Of a stretch of DNA of 39,135 nt, positions 17,501 through 29,404 are shown one piece after another. A model generated the notes under the pieces. The model saw only the letters and a program-made list of their open reading frames with translations. It was not told the origin of the DNA and did no database searches. The translations under genes were made by a program, and so were the position numbers. The DNA comes from Candidatus Odoribacter faecigallinarum (lineage in GTDB: Bacteria > Bacteroidota > Bacteroidia > Bacteroidales > Marinifilaceae). The stretch lies in NCBI GenBank assembly GCA_019114285.1, contig DXFT01000057.1:1-39135 (forward strand). Direction: 5' to 3'. Numbering within the stretch: the first letter of the stretch is position 1; each line of letters opens with the position of its first letter.

Positions 17501-18832
17501 GTGCAATGTCGGAGCACGGTTCAATAATACCGGATGCCCTTTCAATACATTCTCCAAAATATCCCAAACGACAGGGTCACGGCGATCTACTATCTTTTTA
17601 GCACTCTTGACTGTTTTGACAATTCCACGTTCAATCAATTTGCGGATAATAAAAGGCATATATAATTCAGCTGCCATGTCCTTGGGCAAACCGCATTCAT
17701 GCATTTTCAAATCTGGTCCAACGACGATAACAGAACGAGCTGAATAGTCCACACGTTTACCCAACAAGTTTTGACGGAAACGTCCTTGTTTTCCTTTTAA
17801 ACTATCAGACAATGACTTCAAAGGACGGTTATTCTCTATTTTCACAGCATTCGACTTCCGCGAGTTGTCAAATAAAGAATCTACCGACTCTTGTAACATA
17901 CGTTTCTCATTACGTAAAATTACATCAGGCGCTTTAATTTCTATCAAACGCTTCAACCGGTTATTACGAATGATTACACGGCGATACAAGTCATTCAAAT
18001 CCGAAGTTGCAAAACGTCCCCCATCCAAAGGCACCAACGGACGCAATTCCGGTGGGATTACTGCCAGAACTTTTACAATCATCCACTCCGGCTTATTCAC
18101 TTCCCGGCTTTCCCTAAAGGCTTCAACGATCTGCAATCTTTTCAATGCCTCATTCTTGCGCTGTTGTGAAGTCTCTGTATTTGCTTTATGACGCAATTCA
18201 TAAGACAAATCGTCCAAATCCAGATTTTCCAACAACATTTGAATAGCTTCCGCTCCCATCTTTGCTATGAATTTGTTGGGATCTTCATCATCCAAATGTT
18301 GGTTGTCGGCAGGCAATGCATCGGTTATATCCAAATACTCCTCCTCTGTCAATAAATCCATTTTGGCAATGCCTTTTTCAGCCATTATCCCCGGCTGTAC
18401 TACAATATAGCGCTCATAGTAAATAACAGCATCCAATTTCTTGGAAGGCAATCCTAACAAATAGCCTATTTTATTAGGCAAGGATTTAAAATACCAAATA
18501 TGGGCAACGGGCACTACCAATTGTATATGTCCCATACGTTCCCGACGTACTTTTTTCTCTGTCACCTCAACACCACAGCGGTCACATACAATTCCTTTGT
18601 AACGTATTCTCTTATATTTACCACAATGGCATTCATAATCTTTCACAGGACCAAAAATACGCTCACAAAACAAACCATCCCGTTCTGGTTTATAGGTGCG
18701 GTAATTTATCGTCTCCGGTTTTAATACTTGACCGCTGGAATGTTCCAAAATCTCTTCTGGAGATGCCAGACCAATCGCTATTTTCGTAAAGGTCTTGGAC
18801 CTATTGGTATTATTATCTTTTCTAAAAGCCAT
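14570..18832 (-). CDS. rpoC: DNA-directed RNA polymerase subunit beta'
   Basis: [12 protein letters not shown] active site, [15 protein letters not shown]; start at MAFRKDNN. Confidence 0.98.
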   Translation of the reverse strand: MAFRKDNNTNRSKTFTKIAIGLASPEEILEHSSGQVLKPETINYRTYKPERDGLFCERIFGPVKDYECHCGKYKRIRYKGIVCDRCGVEVTEKKVRRERMGHIQLVVPVAHIWYFKSLPNKIGYLLGLPSKKLDAVIYYERYIVVQPGIMAEKGIAKMDLLTEEEYLDITDALPADNQHLDDEDPNKFIAKMGAEAIQMLLENLDLDDLSYELRHKANTETSQQRKNEALKRLQIVEAFRESREVNKPEWMIVKVLAVIPPELRPLVPLDGGRFATSDLNDLYRRVIIRNNRLKRLIEIKAPDVILRNEKRMLQESVDSLFDNSRKSNAVKIENNRPLKSLSDSLKGKQGRFRQNLLGKRVDYSARSVIVVGPDLKMHECGLPKDMAAELYMPFIIRKLIERGIVKTVKSAKKIVDRRDPVVWDILENVLKGHPVLLNRAPTLHRLGIQAFQPKLIEGKAIRLHPLACTGFNADFDGDQMAVHLPLGNEAILEAQILMLCAHNILNPANGAPITVPSQDMVLGLYYITKPRKGARGEGLKFYSPEEVIIALNEKAVDLHAQIQVKIRDVDNEGKEYVHMVDTTVGRIILNQFTPKNFPYINELITKKSLRDIISDVFKRCGVDVTAKFLDDIKDLGYRMAFEGGLSFNLADVIVPAEKDALLQEGYDQVEEVMANYNMGFITNNERYNQIIDIWTHVNAKLTNTLMKQLAEDAQGFNSIYMMLDSGARGSREQIRQLGGMRGLMAKPQKSGATGGQIIENPILANFKEGLSVLEYFISTHGARKGLADTALKTADAGYLTRRLVDVANDITITEEDCGTLRGVTISAIKNNEEVVASLYERILGRVSVHDIYHPHTNELLVKSGEEITETIAEAIEKSPIERVEVRSVLTCEAKKGVCAKCYGRNLATGKIVQLGEAVGTIAAQSIGEPGTQLTLRTFHVGGTAGNISTENSLKSKYDGYVEFEELRSVEHEQDNGQKCDVVVGRLTELRIVDKNTNIVLISHNIPYGAKLFVKDGQEVHKNDLLCEWDPFNAVIITEYSGRIGSENLIEGETYKEESDETTGFREKVITEFRDKTKAPALTILNPSGELVKSYNLPVGAHIVVKEGDEITAGSIIVKIPRAVGKAGDITGGLPRVTELFEARNPSNPAVVSEIDGEVTYGKIKRGNREIIVTSKAGEVKKYLVSLTKQILVQENDYVRAGTPLSDGAITPTDILNIQGPIAVQEYIVNEVQDVYRMQGVKINDKHFEIIVHQMMRKVLIQDSGDTRFLESQIVDKNEFMEENDEMFGKKVVLDPGDSDRVKPGQIITVRTLRDINSQLKRRDLRTVEARDAIPATSAQVLQGITRAALQTSSFISAASFQETTKVLNEAAIYGKVDPLEGLKENVICGHLIPVGTGMKELRGLVVGSKEDMEKLHKNNN

Positions 18833-18917
18833 ACTAACTTCGTTATAATGTCGAAAGTTGAAAAACAAATGCCAAATGCCTGAGTAATTATCCCAAGCAT
18901 TTGACTTTTGAGAATAT

Positions 18918-21900
18918 TTATAATAAATTGACGCTCAACCCCAAGCCTCGCAATTCATGCAATAAGACATTGAATGACTCTGGTAAACCCGGGGTAGGCA
19001 TAGGCTCTCCTTTCACAATGTGTTCATAGGTCTTGGTACGCCCTTGCACATCATCAGATTTCACTGTCAAAATTTCTTGCAAAATATGAGCGGCACCAAA
19101 TGCTTCCAACGCCCAAACTTCCATTTCACCGAAACGCTGACCTCCGAACTGTGCCTTACCACCCAGAGGTTGCTGTGTTATCAATGAATAAGGTCCAATG
19201 GAACGAGCATGCATTTTATCATCCACCATATGTCCCAACTTCAAGAAATAAGTGACCCCGACAGTGGCCGGCTGGTCAAAGCGCTCACCAGTACCACCAT
19301 CATACAAATAAGTCGTTCCATAACGAGGAACACCAGCCTTATCCGTATAAGCATTGATATCATCCAAGCTAGCCCCGTCAAAAATAGGTGTTGCAAATTT
19401 CAAACCTAATTCTTTACCAGCCCAACCTAATACAGCTTCAAAAATCTGTCCCAGATTCATACGGGAAGGCACACCCAAGGGATTCAAACAAATATCCACC
19501 GGTGTTCCATCTGCAAGGAACGGCATGTCTTCCACGCGAACTACACGAGAAACAATACCCTTATTCCCATGGCGTCCTGCCATTTTATCCCCAATCTGCA
19601 GCTTACGCTTTTTAGCTACATAGACTTTGGCCATTTTTATAATACCAGAAGGCAACTCATCTCCTACTGTCGCATTATATTTTTTACGCTTCATTTGCCC
19701 CTCTATTTCCTTATATTTAATAACGAAATTATGAAGCAAATCACGAATCATGTCATTCTTCTGCTTATCTGTAGTCCATTTATTCGGATTAATCTCCAGA
19801 TAATTCAGATTCTGCAAAGTCTTCAATGTAAATTTAACACCTTTAGGAATAAGATCTTCATTCAAATAGTTCTTTACTCCTTGAGAAGTCTTACCATTCG
19901 TAAGCTCAAACAATTTATCAATCAACAGATTTGTTAAATCTCCAACTTTACGTTCAAACTGTTCGTCAATTTCAGCCAAAATGGTCTTACCCGCAGCCCT
20001 TGTTTTCCTGTCACCAATGATACGTTGGAACAATTTTTTGTCAATAATGACACCACTCAAAGAAGGAGAAGCTTTTAAAGAAGCATCTTTTACATCTCCA
20101 GCCTTATCTCCAAAAATCGCACGCAACAACTTTTCCTCTGGACTTGGATCAGATTCTCCCTTAGGAGTAATCTTACCAATCAAAATATCACCCGGCTTTA
20201 CGCGAGCACCGATACGGATAATTCCATTTTCATCCAAATCCTTAGTAGCATCCTCACTAACATTAGGAATGTCAGCAGTCAATTCCTCCAAGCCACGCTT
20301 GGTCTCTCTGACTTCCAAAGAATATTCATCGACATGAACGGAGGTAAAGACATCGTTTCGAACAATATTTTCAGATATTACAATTGCATCCTCATAATTA
20401 TATCCCTTCCAAGGCATGTAGGCAACCTTCAAATTACGTCCCAATGCCAATTCCCCTCCTTCAGAAGAATAGCCTTCTGTCAAAATTTGTCCTTTCTCCA
20501 CACGGTCTCCCTTCCGTACAATCGGACGTAATGTCATTGTCGTACTTTGGTTGGTACGCTTATATTTAGGCAATACATATTCTTTCGTGTCACCATCAAA
20601 GCTAACAAAACGTTCCTCTTCTGTCAAATCATACTTAACAACAATACGACGACCATCAACAAAATCTATCGTTCCAGACCCTTCGGCTACAATTTGTGTC
20701 CGAGAATCACGAATCAAAGCTCCTTCCAACCCAGTCCCAACAATCGGGGCCTGTGGTTTTATAATAGGAACTGCCTGTCGCATCATGTTTGAACCCATCA
20801 AGGCTCGGTTCGCGTCATCGTGCTCCAAGAAAGGAATCAATGAAGCAGCAATAGAAGCTATCTGATTAGGAGCAACGTCCATTAAATCAACCTCCTCTAT
20901 ATCGACAACAGGGAAATCTCCATCCTTACGAGCTTTTGCCCTTTTCTCTATAAAATGCCCTTCATCATCAATAGGGGCATTAGCCTGAGCTATCACCAAC
21001 CCTTCCTCTTCTTCCGCAGACAGGTATTTAACTCCCTCTGCAGAAAGATCTACCTCACCATGTTCAACTTTACGATAAGGCGTTTCAATGAATCCCAAAT
21101 CATTAATCTTAGCATATACGCAAAGTGAAGAAATCAATCCAATGTTAGGACCTTCTGGAGTCTCAATCGGGCATAAACGACCATAATGAGTATAATGCAC
21201 ATCTCGGACTTCAAATCCCGCACGATCTCGCGATAAACCACCAGGTCCCAATGCTGACATACGTCGTTTATGAGTAATTTCAGCCAACGGATTCGTCTGA
21301 TCCATAAATTGAGACAAAGCATTTGTCCCAAAAAAAGAATTTATAACAGAAGAAAGAATCTTAGAATTTATCAAGTCAACCGGAGTAAACACCTCATTAT
21401 CACGAACATTCATCCGTTCTCGAATTGTACGGGCCATTCTAGCCAACCCAACTCCAAATTGATTATATAACTGTTCTCCCACTGTCCTTACTCGACGATT
21501 ACTCAAATGGTCAATATCGTCAACATCCGTACGCGCATTCAACAGTTTTATCAAATACTTGATTATCTCTATCATATCCTCTTTTGTCAACACGCGCACA
21601 GAAGGATCAGTAGTTAGACCCAATTTCTTATTTAATTTATAACGCCCTACTTCCCCTAAATCATAACGTTTATCCGAAAAGAACAACTTATCAATAACAT
21701 CACGGGCAGTTGCCTCATCTGGCGGTTCAGAACTACGCAATTGCCTGTAAATATGCATTACAGCTTCTTTTTCCGAATTACATGGATCTTTTTGTAAGGT
21801 ATTATAAATAATGGCATAGTCTGCCAGATTCTGTTTCTCCTTATGCAACAAAATTGTTTTTGCTCCTGACTCAACAATTGCATCTATAAGATCGTTATCT

Positions 21901-22730
21901 AAAACAGTTTCACGATCTACAATAATTTCATTACGCTCTATAGAAACAACCTCACCCGTGTCTTCATCTACAAAATCCTCAATCCAAGTCTTCAAAACGC
22001 GTGCAGCCAAACGGCGACCGACAACTTTTTTCAATCCGGATTTAGAAACATTTACTTCATCAGCTAAATCGAATATCTGCAATATATCCTTATCTGTCTC
22101 AAAACCTATAGCACGTAATAAAGTTGTCACAGGCAACTTTTTCTTACGGTCAATATAAGCATACATTACATTATTGATATCCGTTGCAAACTCAATCCAT
22201 GAACCTTTAAAGGGAATAATTCTTGCAGAGTAAAGTTTAGTGCCATTAGCATGCACACTCTGACCAAAAAATACACCAGGCGACCTATGAAGCTGAGAAA
22301 CAATAACACGTTCAGCTCCATTTATCACAAAAGTACCTTTAGGTGTCATATAAGGAACATTCCCGAGATACACGTCTTCAATCACTGTATCAAAATCCTC
22401 ATGTTCCGGATCGGTGCAATACAATTTCAACTTAGCTTTTAAAGGTGCCCCATAAGTTAAACCCTGCTCCAAGCATTCATCAATTGTATAACGAGGCGGA
22501 TCTATAAAATAATCCAAGAACTCCAAAACAAAATTGTTCCGAGTATCAGTAATTGGGAAATTCTCCTTGAAAACAGTATATAAACCCTCATTTTTTCTGT
22601 TCTCTGGAGTAGTACCCAATTGAAAAAAGTCCTTGAAAGACTTTAATTGCACTTCAAGAAAATCAGGATATTCCAACTGATTTTTCGTGGAAGCAAAACT
22701 TATTCTCTTATTTGAAGTATTTGAAGACAT
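18918..22730 (-). CDS. rpoB: DNA-directed RNA polymerase subunit beta
   Basis: [57 protein letters not shown]. Confidence 0.98.
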   Translation of the reverse strand: MSSNTSNKRISFASTKNQLEYPDFLEVQLKSFKDFFQLGTTPENRKNEGLYTVFKENFPITDTRNNFVLEFLDYFIDPPRYTIDECLEQGLTYGAPLKAKLKLYCTDPEHEDFDTVIEDVYLGNVPYMTPKGTFVINGAERVIVSQLHRSPGVFFGQSVHANGTKLYSARIIPFKGSWIEFATDINNVMYAYIDRKKKLPVTTLLRAIGFETDKDILQIFDLADEVNVSKSGLKKVVGRRLAARVLKTWIEDFVDEDTGEVVSIERNEIIVDRETVLDNDLIDAIVESGAKTILLHKEKQNLADYAIIYNTLQKDPCNSEKEAVMHIYRQLRSSEPPDEATARDVIDKLFFSDKRYDLGEVGRYKLNKKLGLTTDPSVRVLTKEDMIEIIKYLIKLLNARTDVDDIDHLSNRRVRTVGEQLYNQFGVGLARMARTIRERMNVRDNEVFTPVDLINSKILSSVINSFFGTNALSQFMDQTNPLAEITHKRRMSALGPGGLSRDRAGFEVRDVHYTHYGRLCPIETPEGPNIGLISSLCVYAKINDLGFIETPYRKVEHGEVDLSAEGVKYLSAEEEEGLVIAQANAPIDDEGHFIEKRAKARKDGDFPVVDIEEVDLMDVAPNQIASIAASLIPFLEHDDANRALMGSNMMRQAVPIIKPQAPIVGTGLEGALIRDSRTQIVAEGSGTIDFVDGRRIVVKYDLTEEERFVSFDGDTKEYVLPKYKRTNQSTTMTLRPIVRKGDRVEKGQILTEGYSSEGGELALGRNLKVAYMPWKGYNYEDAIVISENIVRNDVFTSVHVDEYSLEVRETKRGLEELTADIPNVSEDATKDLDENGIIRIGARVKPGDILIGKITPKGESDPSPEEKLLRAIFGDKAGDVKDASLKASPSLSGVIIDKKLFQRIIGDRKTRAAGKTILAEIDEQFERKVGDLTNLLIDKLFELTNGKTSQGVKNYLNEDLIPKGVKFTLKTLQNLNYLEINPNKWTTDKQKNDMIRDLLHNFVIKYKEIEGQMKRKKYNATVGDELPSGIIKMAKVYVAKKRKLQIGDKMAGRHGNKGIVSRVVRVEDMPFLADGTPVDICLNPLGVPSRMNLGQIFEAVLGWAGKELGLKFATPIFDGASLDDINAYTDKAGVPRYGTTYLYDGGTGERFDQPATVGVTYFLKLGHMVDDKMHARSIGPYSLITQQPLGGKAQFGGQRFGEMEVWALEAFGAAHILQEILTVKSDDVQGRTKTYEHIVKGEPMPTPGLPESFNVLLHELRGLGLSVNLL

Positions 22731-22771
22731 CTATTACTTTTTTGGAACCTAAACAATAAAAACAACAAAAT

Positions 22772-22799
22772 GGTTTAGAGCCAATCATGACTCTAAACC
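22772..22799 (-). promoter_or_regulatory. Intercistronic hairpin between rplL and rpoB
   Basis: GGTTTAGAG-ccaatcatga-CTCTAAACC, perfect 9-bp stem. Confidence 0.6.
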
Positions 22800-22821
22800 C
22801 CATACCTACAAAGGCAATAGC

Positions 22822-23199
22822 TTATTTAAGTTCAACTTCAGCGCCAGCCTCTTCCAGTTGAGCTTTCAATTGTTCAGCTTCCTCTTTAGAAACTTTCTCT
22901 TTCAAAGGTGCCGGAGCCTTATCTACCAATTCTTTAGCCTCTTTCAGCCCCAGACCCGTCAATTCTTTTACTAATTTTACAACAGCTAATTTTGAACCGC
23001 CAGCTGATTTCAAGATTACATCAAATTCAGTCTGAGCAGCAGCCTCTGCGCCAGCAGCGCCAGCAGCAGGAGCAGCAACAACAGCAGCCGCAGCAGCTGG
23101 TTCTATTCCATACTCTTCTTTCAAGATATCAGCTAACTCTTTTACGTCTTTTACAGTCAAGTTTACTAATTCTTCTGCAAGTTTTTTCAAATCTGCCAT
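22822..23199 (-). CDS. rplL: 50S ribosomal protein L7/L12
   Basis: Ala-rich hinge and [27 protein letters not shown]. Confidence 0.97.
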   Translation of the reverse strand: MADLKKLAEELVNLTVKDVKELADILKEEYGIEPAAAAAVVAAPAAGAAGAEAAAQTEFDVILKSAGGSKLAVVKLVKELTGLGLKEAKELVDKAPAPLKEKVSKEEAEQLKAQLEEAGAEVELK

Positions 23200-23242
23200 T
23201 TTGATAAATATTTAAAATGTTCTTAATCAATAAATAATATAA

Positions 23243-23761
23243 TTATGCTCTATCTTCCAAAGTTTTAAGAACTCCGCCGATAGTATTTTTCCCTGATTCC
23301 AGGGCAGAAATAAGTTGCTGCATTGGTGACTGCAACAACAATACAATATCTCCCAACAACTCCTCTTTAGACTTAATGCTAACAAGAGTATCCAATTGGT
23401 TTTCGCCTACATAGACACATTCTTCCACGAAAGCAGCTTTCAAAACCGGCTTATCATGAGTTTTGCGAAATTCTTTTATCAATTTCGCAGGAGCATTACC
23501 GGTTTCAGTCAGCATCACAGCACTCGACCCTTTCAAGGCACCATAAAGTTCCTTGTAATCTGCATCCAGATTTTCTAAAGCCACATGAAGCAAAGTATTC
23601 TTTACTTGAATCAATTTAATATTCGCTTCAAAACAAGCTTTACGCAATTCCTGGGTCGCCGCAGCATCCAACTCAGAGATATCACTGATGTAAAAATGCT
23701 TGTGCGCCTTTATCTGCTCGCTAAGACTATCTATAATTACTTGTTTATCTTCCTTTTTCAT
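23243..23761 (-). CDS. rplJ: 50S ribosomal protein L10
   Basis: Sequence and position in rplKAJL-rpoBC order. Confidence 0.95.
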   Translation of the reverse strand: MKKEDKQVIIDSLSEQIKAHKHFYISDISELDAAATQELRKACFEANIKLIQVKNTLLHVALENLDADYKELYGALKGSSAVMLTETGNAPAKLIKEFRKTHDKPVLKAAFVEECVYVGENQLDTLVSIKSKEELLGDIVLLLQSPMQQLISALESGKNTIGGVLKTLEDRA

Positions 23762-23792
23762 GCTACAAAAGTCCTACTTTTAAAGTTAATAA

Positions 23793-24488
23793 TTAATCAA
23801 GCAGTGATTTAACATCTAATTTAATACCGGGACTCATTGTGCTTGACAGGAACACACTCTTCACATAAGTACCTTTAGCTGAAGCAGGTTTCAATTTCTG
23901 GATAGTCGCCATGAATTCACGGGCATTATCTTTAATCTTCTCTGCATCAAAATTCACTTTACCTATAGAAGTATGTACAATACCAAACTTGTCAACTTTA
24001 AAGTCAATCTTCCCTTGCTTAACCTCTTGAACAGCCTTACCAATTTCCATGGTAACCGTACCGCTCTTCGGGTTAGGCATCAATCCACGTGGACCTAGAA
24101 TTCGTCCTAAAGCTCCTATCTTCCCCATAATGGCCGGCATCGTAATTATAATGTCAACATCAGTCCAACCTGATTTCAACTTCTCAATATACTCATCCAA
24201 ACCAACATAATCGGCACCAGCATTTTTTGCTTCTTCAGCCTTATCAGGAGTACAAAGTACTAACACCCTGACTTCCTTACCGGTTCCGTGAGGCAAGGTT
24301 ACGACACCACGCACCATTTGATTTGCCTTGCGCGGATCAACCCCCAGACGAACGTCTATGTCAACTGACGCATCGAACTTGGTAAAAGTAATTTCTTTCA
24401 CCAGCTGAGCAGCTTCTTCAATGGTATAAACCTTACCATTTTCAATCTTCGCTAAAGCTAACTTCTTATTTTTTGTCAGTTTACTCAT
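23793..24488 (-). CDS. rplA: 50S ribosomal protein L1
   Basis: [51 protein letters not shown]. Confidence 0.97.
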   Translation of the reverse strand: MSKLTKNKKLALAKIENGKVYTIEEAAQLVKEITFTKFDASVDIDVRLGVDPRKANQMVRGVVTLPHGTGKEVRVLVLCTPDKAEEAKNAGADYVGLDEYIEKLKSGWTDVDIIITMPAIMGKIGALGRILGPRGLMPNPKSGTVTMEIGKAVQEVKQGKIDFKVDKFGIVHTSIGKVNFDAEKIKDNAREFMATIQKLKPASAKGTYVKSVFLSSTMSPGIKLDVKSLLD

Positions 24489-24512
24489 TACGTTTGAAAT
24501 ATTACAAATTCA

Positions 24513-24950
24513 TTAAAAAGGCTTATCACCATCTATTGTGATACCCATGCTTCTGGCAGTTCCAGCCACCATGCTCATTGCTTTTTCAATTTCAAAAGCA
24601 TTCAAGTCACTCATTTTTCCCTCTGCAATCTCACGCACCTTGTCCCAAGACAATGAAGCAACTTTTTTACGATTGGGTTGTGCTGAACCTGACTTAATCT
24701 TTGCTGCCTCTAAAAGCTGAACAGCAACAGGAGGCTGTTTAGTAATAAAATCAAATGATTTATCACCATAAACCTGAATAATTACCGGAATAATCTTTCC
24801 TGCCTGATCTTGAGTCCGAGCATTAAATTGCTTACAGAAGTCCATAATATTGACTCCCTTAGAACCTAAAGCAGGACCAACTGGAGGCGAAGGATTAGCG
24901 GCGCCAGCTTTAATCTGTAGCTTGATAAGAGCTTCAACTTCTTTTGCCAT
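24513..24950 (-). CDS. rplK: 50S ribosomal protein L11
   Basis: [35 protein letters not shown]. Confidence 0.97.
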   Translation of the reverse strand: MAKEVEALIKLQIKAGAANPSPPVGPALGSKGVNIMDFCKQFNARTQDQAGKIIPVIIQVYGDKSFDFITKQPPVAVQLLEAAKIKSGSAQPNRKKVASLSWDKVREIAEGKMSDLNAFEIEKAMSMVAGTARSMGITIDGDKPF

Positions 24951-24967
24951 TTTTCAATCCAATAAAA

Positions 24968-25519
24968 TTAATTATCTTTTTCTACCTGCATGAAATTCAA
25001 TTCAAGAGGTGTCTGACGACCAAAAACTTTCACAATAACTTTTACTCGTTTCTTGTCATTGTTCACCTCCTCTATCACGCCGGAAAAGCCATTGAACGGT
25101 CCGTCTGTAACTTTCACGGATTCGCCAACGACATAAGGTATGTTGCTCTCCTCTGGCTGTTCCGCTTGTTCATCAACTTTACCTAGAATCCGATTTATCT
25201 CAGATTGTCGCATTGGCACCGGCTCTCCGCCCTTGGTTTCCCCCAGGAAGCCCATCACGTTCGTAACATCACGAAGCATGTGGGGGATTTCACCAACAAG
25301 TGCCGCCTCAACCATTACATAACCTGGAAAAAAATTACGCTCTTTAGCTATTTTCTTTCCATTACGTATCTGATAAACCTTCTCTACAGGTATCAAAACC
25401 TGCGAAACATAATCCTGCAGCCCTAGGCTGGCAACTTCATTTTCGATGTACTCCTTTACTTTTTTTTCCTTTCCGCCAACAACCCGGAGCACATACCACT
25501 TTTTCGTAATCTCAGCCAT
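24968..25519 (-). CDS. nusG: Transcription termination/antitermination protein NusG
   Basis: KKWYVLRVVGGKEKKVKEYIE, VKVTDGPFNGFSGVIEEVN KOW region. Confidence 0.96.
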   Translation of the reverse strand: MAEITKKWYVLRVVGGKEKKVKEYIENEVASLGLQDYVSQVLIPVEKVYQIRNGKKIAKERNFFPGYVMVEAALVGEIPHMLRDVTNVMGFLGETKGGEPVPMRQSEINRILGKVDEQAEQPEESNIPYVVGESVKVTDGPFNGFSGVIEEVNNDKKRVKVIVKVFGRQTPLELNFMQVEKDN

Positions 25520-25534
25520 AAACCTGCGAATTAA

Positions 25535-25723
25535 TTACAACATATTATATATAAACTCCATGATGTGCCTGAACGAAAAATCCATAACTAAAACGCCAAT
25601 AGCTATGATGACGGAAGCAATCATCACAATAGTTGCGCTACTCTGGAGTTCAGACCATGAAGGCCAGGAGACTTTATGAACTAATTCATTATAGACGTCT
25701 GCGAAATAAGCTTTTAGTTTCAT
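25535..25723 (-). CDS. secE: Preprotein translocase subunit SecE
   Basis: 62 aa; NELVHKVSWPSWSELQSSATIVMIASVIIAIGVLVMDF. Confidence 0.93.
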   Translation of the reverse strand: MKLKAYFADVYNELVHKVSWPSWSELQSSATIVMIASVIIAIGVLVMDFSFRHIMEFIYNML

Positions 25724-25753
25724 TTTCTATGCAGATTTATTTCAAATTGCCCG

Positions 25754-25785
25754 CAAAGATACAATTTAAAATTGATAATTCCAAA
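25754..25785 (-). promoter_or_regulatory. Bacteroidota promoter of the secE-nusG-rpl operon
   Basis: Minus strand TTTG (25785-25782), 20 nt, TATCTTTG (25761-25754). Confidence 0.65.
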
Positions 25786-25791
25786 TAAAAG

Positions 25792-25864
25792 CACGGGAGG
25801 AGAGACTCGAACTCCCGACACCTGGTTTTGGAGACCAGTGCTCTACCAACTGAGCTACACCCGT
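25792..25864 (-). tRNA. tRNA-Trp (anticodon CCA)
   Basis: ACGGGTGTAGCTCAGTTGGTAGAGCACTGGTCTCCAAAACCAGGTGTCGGGAGTTCGAGTCTCTCCTCCCGTG folds as a cloverleaf; no encoded CCA. Confidence 0.95.
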
Positions 25865-25866
25865 AT

Positions 25867-25895
25867 ATTAAGGTCAGACTAACGCTGACCTTAAT
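25867..25895 (-). promoter_or_regulatory. Hairpin between tuf and tRNA-Trp (terminator or processing element)
   Basis: ATTAAGGTCAG-actaacg-CTGACCTTAAT. Confidence 0.6.
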
Positions 25896-25909
25896 CTTTT
25901 ATCATATTA

Positions 25910-27097
25910 TTATTCCAAAATCTCAGTAATCTGACCGGCACCCACTGTACGACCACCTTCACGGATTGCAAAACGCAAACCTAATGAACAAGCAACCGGA
26001 GTCAACAACTCAACAGTGATAGTTACATTATCTCCCGGCATTACCATTTCAGTTCCTTCCGGCAAAGTAATCTCACCGGTAACGTCCATTGTACGCAAAT
26101 AGAACTGAGGACGATAGTGGTTGTGGAACGGAGTATGACGGCCACCTTCTTCTTTCTTCAGGATATAAACCTCAGCCTTAAACTTCTTGTGCGGTTTTAC
26201 TGAACCTGGTTTTGCAAGAACCATACCACGTCTGATTTCATTCTTGTCAATACCACGCAGCAACAAACCTACGTTATCACCAGCTTCACCTTCATCCAAC
26301 AACTTGCGGAACATTTCAACGCCGGTACATACGGTCTTCTTTCCGTCAGCACCCAAGCCAATGATTTCCAATTCATCTCCTACATGAACAACACCAGTCT
26401 CAATACGTCCTGTTGCTACAGTACCACGTCCCGTAATTGAGAACACATCCTCAACCGGCATCAAGAACGGTTTTTCATTATCACGCGGAGGAAGCGGAAT
26501 CCAAGTATCCACTGCATCCATCAACTCCATAATCTTCTCTTCCCACTTCGGCTCACCATTCAATGCACCAAGAGCAGAACCTAAGATAACAGGAGTATTG
26601 TCTCCATCATACTGATAGAAGTTCAACAACTCACGCACTTCCATCTCAACCAACTCCAACATCTCGGGATCATCAACCATATCCACCTTATTCAAGAAAA
26701 CTACAATTCTCGGAACGTTTACCTGACGAGCCAACAAGATGTGCTCACGAGTCTGAGGCATCGGACCATCAGTTGCTGCAACTACCAAGATTGCGCCATC
26801 CATCTGGGCGGCACCAGTAACCATGTTCTTTACATAGTCAGCGTGTCCCGGACAGTCAACGTGAGCATAGTGGCGATTTGCCGTTTGATACTCTACATGG
26901 GCTGTATTAATGGTAATACCTCTCTCCTTCTCTTCCGGTGCATTATCGATTGAATCAAAAGAACGCTGCTCAGAAAGACCTTTCTTTGCCAACACTGTCG
27001 TAATTGCTGCTGTCAAAGTGGTTTTACCGTGGTCAACGTGACCGATAGTACCGATATTTACGTGCGGTTTAGACCTGTCAAACTTTTCTTTAGCCAT
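25910..27097 (-). CDS. tuf: Elongation factor Tu
   Basis: [59 protein letters not shown]. Confidence 0.98.
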   Translation of the reverse strand: MAKEKFDRSKPHVNIGTIGHVDHGKTTLTAAITTVLAKKGLSEQRSFDSIDNAPEEKERGITINTAHVEYQTANRHYAHVDCPGHADYVKNMVTGAAQMDGAILVVAATDGPMPQTREHILLARQVNVPRIVVFLNKVDMVDDPEMLELVEMEVRELLNFYQYDGDNTPVILGSALGALNGEPKWEEKIMELMDAVDTWIPLPPRDNEKPFLMPVEDVFSITGRGTVATGRIETGVVHVGDELEIIGLGADGKKTVCTGVEMFRKLLDEGEAGDNVGLLLRGIDKNEIRRGMVLAKPGSVKPHKKFKAEVYILKKEEGGRHTPFHNHYRPQFYLRTMDVTGEITLPEGTEMVMPGDNVTITVELLTPVACSLGLRFAIREGGRTVGAGQITEILE

Positions 27098-27218
27098 GAC
27101 TTAAAAACTTTTTATTATTAAACAACTTATCTCAAAAACTTTTATTACACTTCCAAAAGACTACAGATTTGCAAGCAGTTAATCAACAAAACTCCCCAAA
27201 CCACTTCTTTTGAGCGTG

Positions 27219-27249
27219 CAAATATAATCAAAAAAACTTGTCGAACAAA
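27219..27249 (-). promoter_or_regulatory. Bacteroidota promoter of tuf
   Basis: Minus strand TTTG (27249-27246), 19 nt, TATATTTG (27226-27219). Confidence 0.6.
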
Positions 27250-27321
27250 ATTTTATCCAACAAAGTTCGCCAAACTTTTCCACGCTCCACCAACACATTC
27301 CTTCCCACGCCAGTCAGCACC

Positions 27322-27621
27322 TTACGCTTCCCGTTCTTTTTCCTTTGCCTTGACCAGCTGGCGCTTTACTACATCATACAACTCATCAACAGCATCCTCA
27401 AACTTCTTCGCCTTTTTGCTGGCAAAAATATCTTGCCCCTTTATCCGGGCAATTACTTCTACCACCTTGTTCTCCAGATTATCATCTTTCTCAAGTTTCA
27501 AAGAGACCTCTACGTTGACAATACCGTCATGATATTTTTCCAACTTCCCGATTTTCTTCTGGATAAACTCCTCTAATTGTGAACTCGCAGAAAAACCGAC
27601 TGCATTAATCTTAATTTCCAT
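27322..27621 (-). CDS. hpf: Ribosome hibernation-promoting factor (HPF/RaiA family)
   Basis: 99 aa; SQLEEFIQKKIGKLEKYHDGIVNVEVSLKLEK. Confidence 0.88.
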   Translation of the reverse strand: MEIKINAVGFSASSQLEEFIQKKIGKLEKYHDGIVNVEVSLKLEKDDNLENKVVEVIARIKGQDIFASKKAKKFEDAVDELYDVVKRQLVKAKEKEREA

Positions 27622-27625
27622 AATA

Positions 27626-28570
27626 CTAACATTTATAGGCTCTCGGATGAGCCTGGTTATAAACTTGTTTCAATTTCTCAAAAGAATTATGAGTATAAAC
27701 CTGTGTCGCAGCAAGACTTGAATGGCCCAACAATTTCTGTATAGCTTCAATTCCAGCACCGTTGTTCAACAAAGCCGTGGCAAACGAATGTCTCAACACA
27801 TGGGGACTCCGTTTCGGCAAACCTTTTACATCTTCCAGGCATTTATGCACATGCCTATAAATGTACTTTTCATTAGCAGGCCTGCCCGCATCTGTAATAA
27901 AGAAAAAAGAATGATTACATCCGCCTTCTTTCTCCATCACAAATTTTCTCTGCACAAAATAAACACGCACTGCCTCCACGAAATCATCCAGCATCGGTAC
28001 AATCCTCTGCTTATTCCCTTTTCCTGTTATCCGAATTACTTTGGCTGCCAAATCCACATCCAAAACTTTCAAGTTTTCCAACTCTCCTGCCCGCATTCCT
28101 GTATAATAAGCAACCATCAAGAACATAAAATCCCGGAAACCAGAAAATTCAACATGCTCCATCTGCTTATCTAACAGTTTGTCCATTTCATCATCTGAAA
28201 TAAAAACAGGCAGCTTCTTACCCACCTTAGGAGGTATTATCAAATCCAAAGGACTGCTTTCCACTTTCCCTTCCCGCTGCAAATAACGATAAAGGGAACG
28301 CAATGCGCTCAACTTGCGCCGCACAGTTTTTGCACTTAAAGGCTTACCCCCTTTTTCATTCTTAACCCCCTCACCCTTCCGCTCCCCAGACATTAGAGCC
28401 ACTTCAAAATGCCGAACAACAAGAGGGGTTACACTGCCCCACTCGTTTACATTCTCAACCTTTTCACAGAACTCTATAAACTGACACAAATCTCCTGCAT
28501 AACTAGCGACAGTGGTTGGCGAATATCGCTTCACATTGCATAAATAAGCAAGAAAATCATCAGTTTCCAT
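27626..28570 (-). CDS. xerC: Tyrosine recombinase XerC-like
   Basis: YYTGMRAGELENL, SPHVLRHSFATALLNNGAGIEAIQKLLGHSSLAATQVYTHNSFEKL (R-HxLRHxFAT-LGH-Y). Confidence 0.9.
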   Translation of the reverse strand: METDDFLAYLCNVKRYSPTTVASYAGDLCQFIEFCEKVENVNEWGSVTPLVVRHFEVALMSGERKGEGVKNEKGGKPLSAKTVRRKLSALRSLYRYLQREGKVESSPLDLIIPPKVGKKLPVFISDDEMDKLLDKQMEHVEFSGFRDFMFLMVAYYTGMRAGELENLKVLDVDLAAKVIRITGKGNKQRIVPMLDDFVEAVRVYFVQRKFVMEKEGGCNHSFFFITDAGRPANEKYIYRHVHKCLEDVKGLPKRSPHVLRHSFATALLNNGAGIEAIQKLLGHSSLAATQVYTHNSFEKLKQVYNQAHPRAYKC

Positions 28571-28639
28571 ATCGTGTTCTTAAAAACGAACCCAATATAG
28601 GGCTTTCTTTTGAAAAAAACAAGCCTGACAAGGAAAAAA

Positions 28640-28831
28640 TTACTCTTCAGCCTGCTGTAAGCTCTGCTTATAAATTGCTTTAATTCGCTGAGCACGGTTA
28701 CGAACAGAAGGTTTGGTAAATGCCTGACGTTCTCTCAATTCTTTCACAACCCCTGTCTTCTCAAATTTTCTTTTGAATTTCTTTAAGGCTCTCTCTATAT
28801 TTTCGCCTTCTTTTAAAGGTACTATAATCAT
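28640..28831 (-). CDS. rpsU: 30S ribosomal protein S21
   Basis: MIIVPLKEGENIERALKKFKRKFEKTGVVKELRERQAFTKPSVRNR. Confidence 0.95.
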   Translation of the reverse strand: MIIVPLKEGENIERALKKFKRKFEKTGVVKELRERQAFTKPSVRNRAQRIKAIYKQSLQQAEE

Positions 28832-29119
28832 GATATTTGTTTTTAATTTTGTTACTTCGATAAATTACGCATCAATTATCCATATTCAGGAGAAAACTCC
28901 CATAAAATCACACTACGTTCTATACTAAGAAATCTTCTTCAAATTAAATTACAACATCCTCCTTTCCAAGAATACTGATTATTAATGCGTTCAACATATA
29001 ATTCACTTTTCAATTTGAGCGACAAAGATACGGCAAAATTTCATACAAACCCACAAATCTGTCATCTTTTTTTCACCTCTTAAAGCACAAGGACACCGAA
29101 TTACAATGCAACGTGCAAA

Positions 29120-29401
29120 TCAAGGATTAAACATATCCTTGCAATAATACCCCAAAATATTATTAATCATCGTAACATAATTCATGGCTTTATTATGTTC
29201 AGGCTCAAGGCGGAGCACTGTATTAAACTTATTCAAGGCATCCGCCATACGCCCGTCAGCATACAACATTTCCCCCCATATCAACCATAAATCCGCATTC
29301 TCAGGAAACACAGCAACTTCCTGTTCCAACAAACGCATAGCTTCTGCCCGCCGTCCTTCACGCTCCATTCTTTTCAATTCTTCTATTTCCATAATTCTCA
29401 T
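29120..29401 (-). CDS. Tetratricopeptide repeat protein
   Basis: PENADLWLIWGEMLYADGRMADALNKFNTVLRLEPEHNKAM. Confidence 0.8.
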   Translation of the reverse strand: MRIMEIEELKRMEREGRRAEAMRLLEQEVAVFPENADLWLIWGEMLYADGRMADALNKFNTVLRLEPEHNKAMNYVTMINNILGYYCKDMFNP

Positions 29402-29404
29402 CGT

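Noticed and set aside
14574-22442. Many 60-190 aa + strand ORFs across rpoC and rpoB
   Set aside because: All antisense to rpoB/rpoC, no recognisable domains, no promoter or operon logic.
22992-23204. + strand Gln-rich ORF ([15 protein letters not shown])
   Set aside because: Antisense of the Ala-rich hinge of rplL; an artefact of Ala codons read in reverse.
27626-28570. Tyrosine recombinase as evidence of an integrated mobile element
   Set aside because: Sits between hpf and rpsU in a housekeeping context, XerC-like, with no cargo genes or att repeats noticed.
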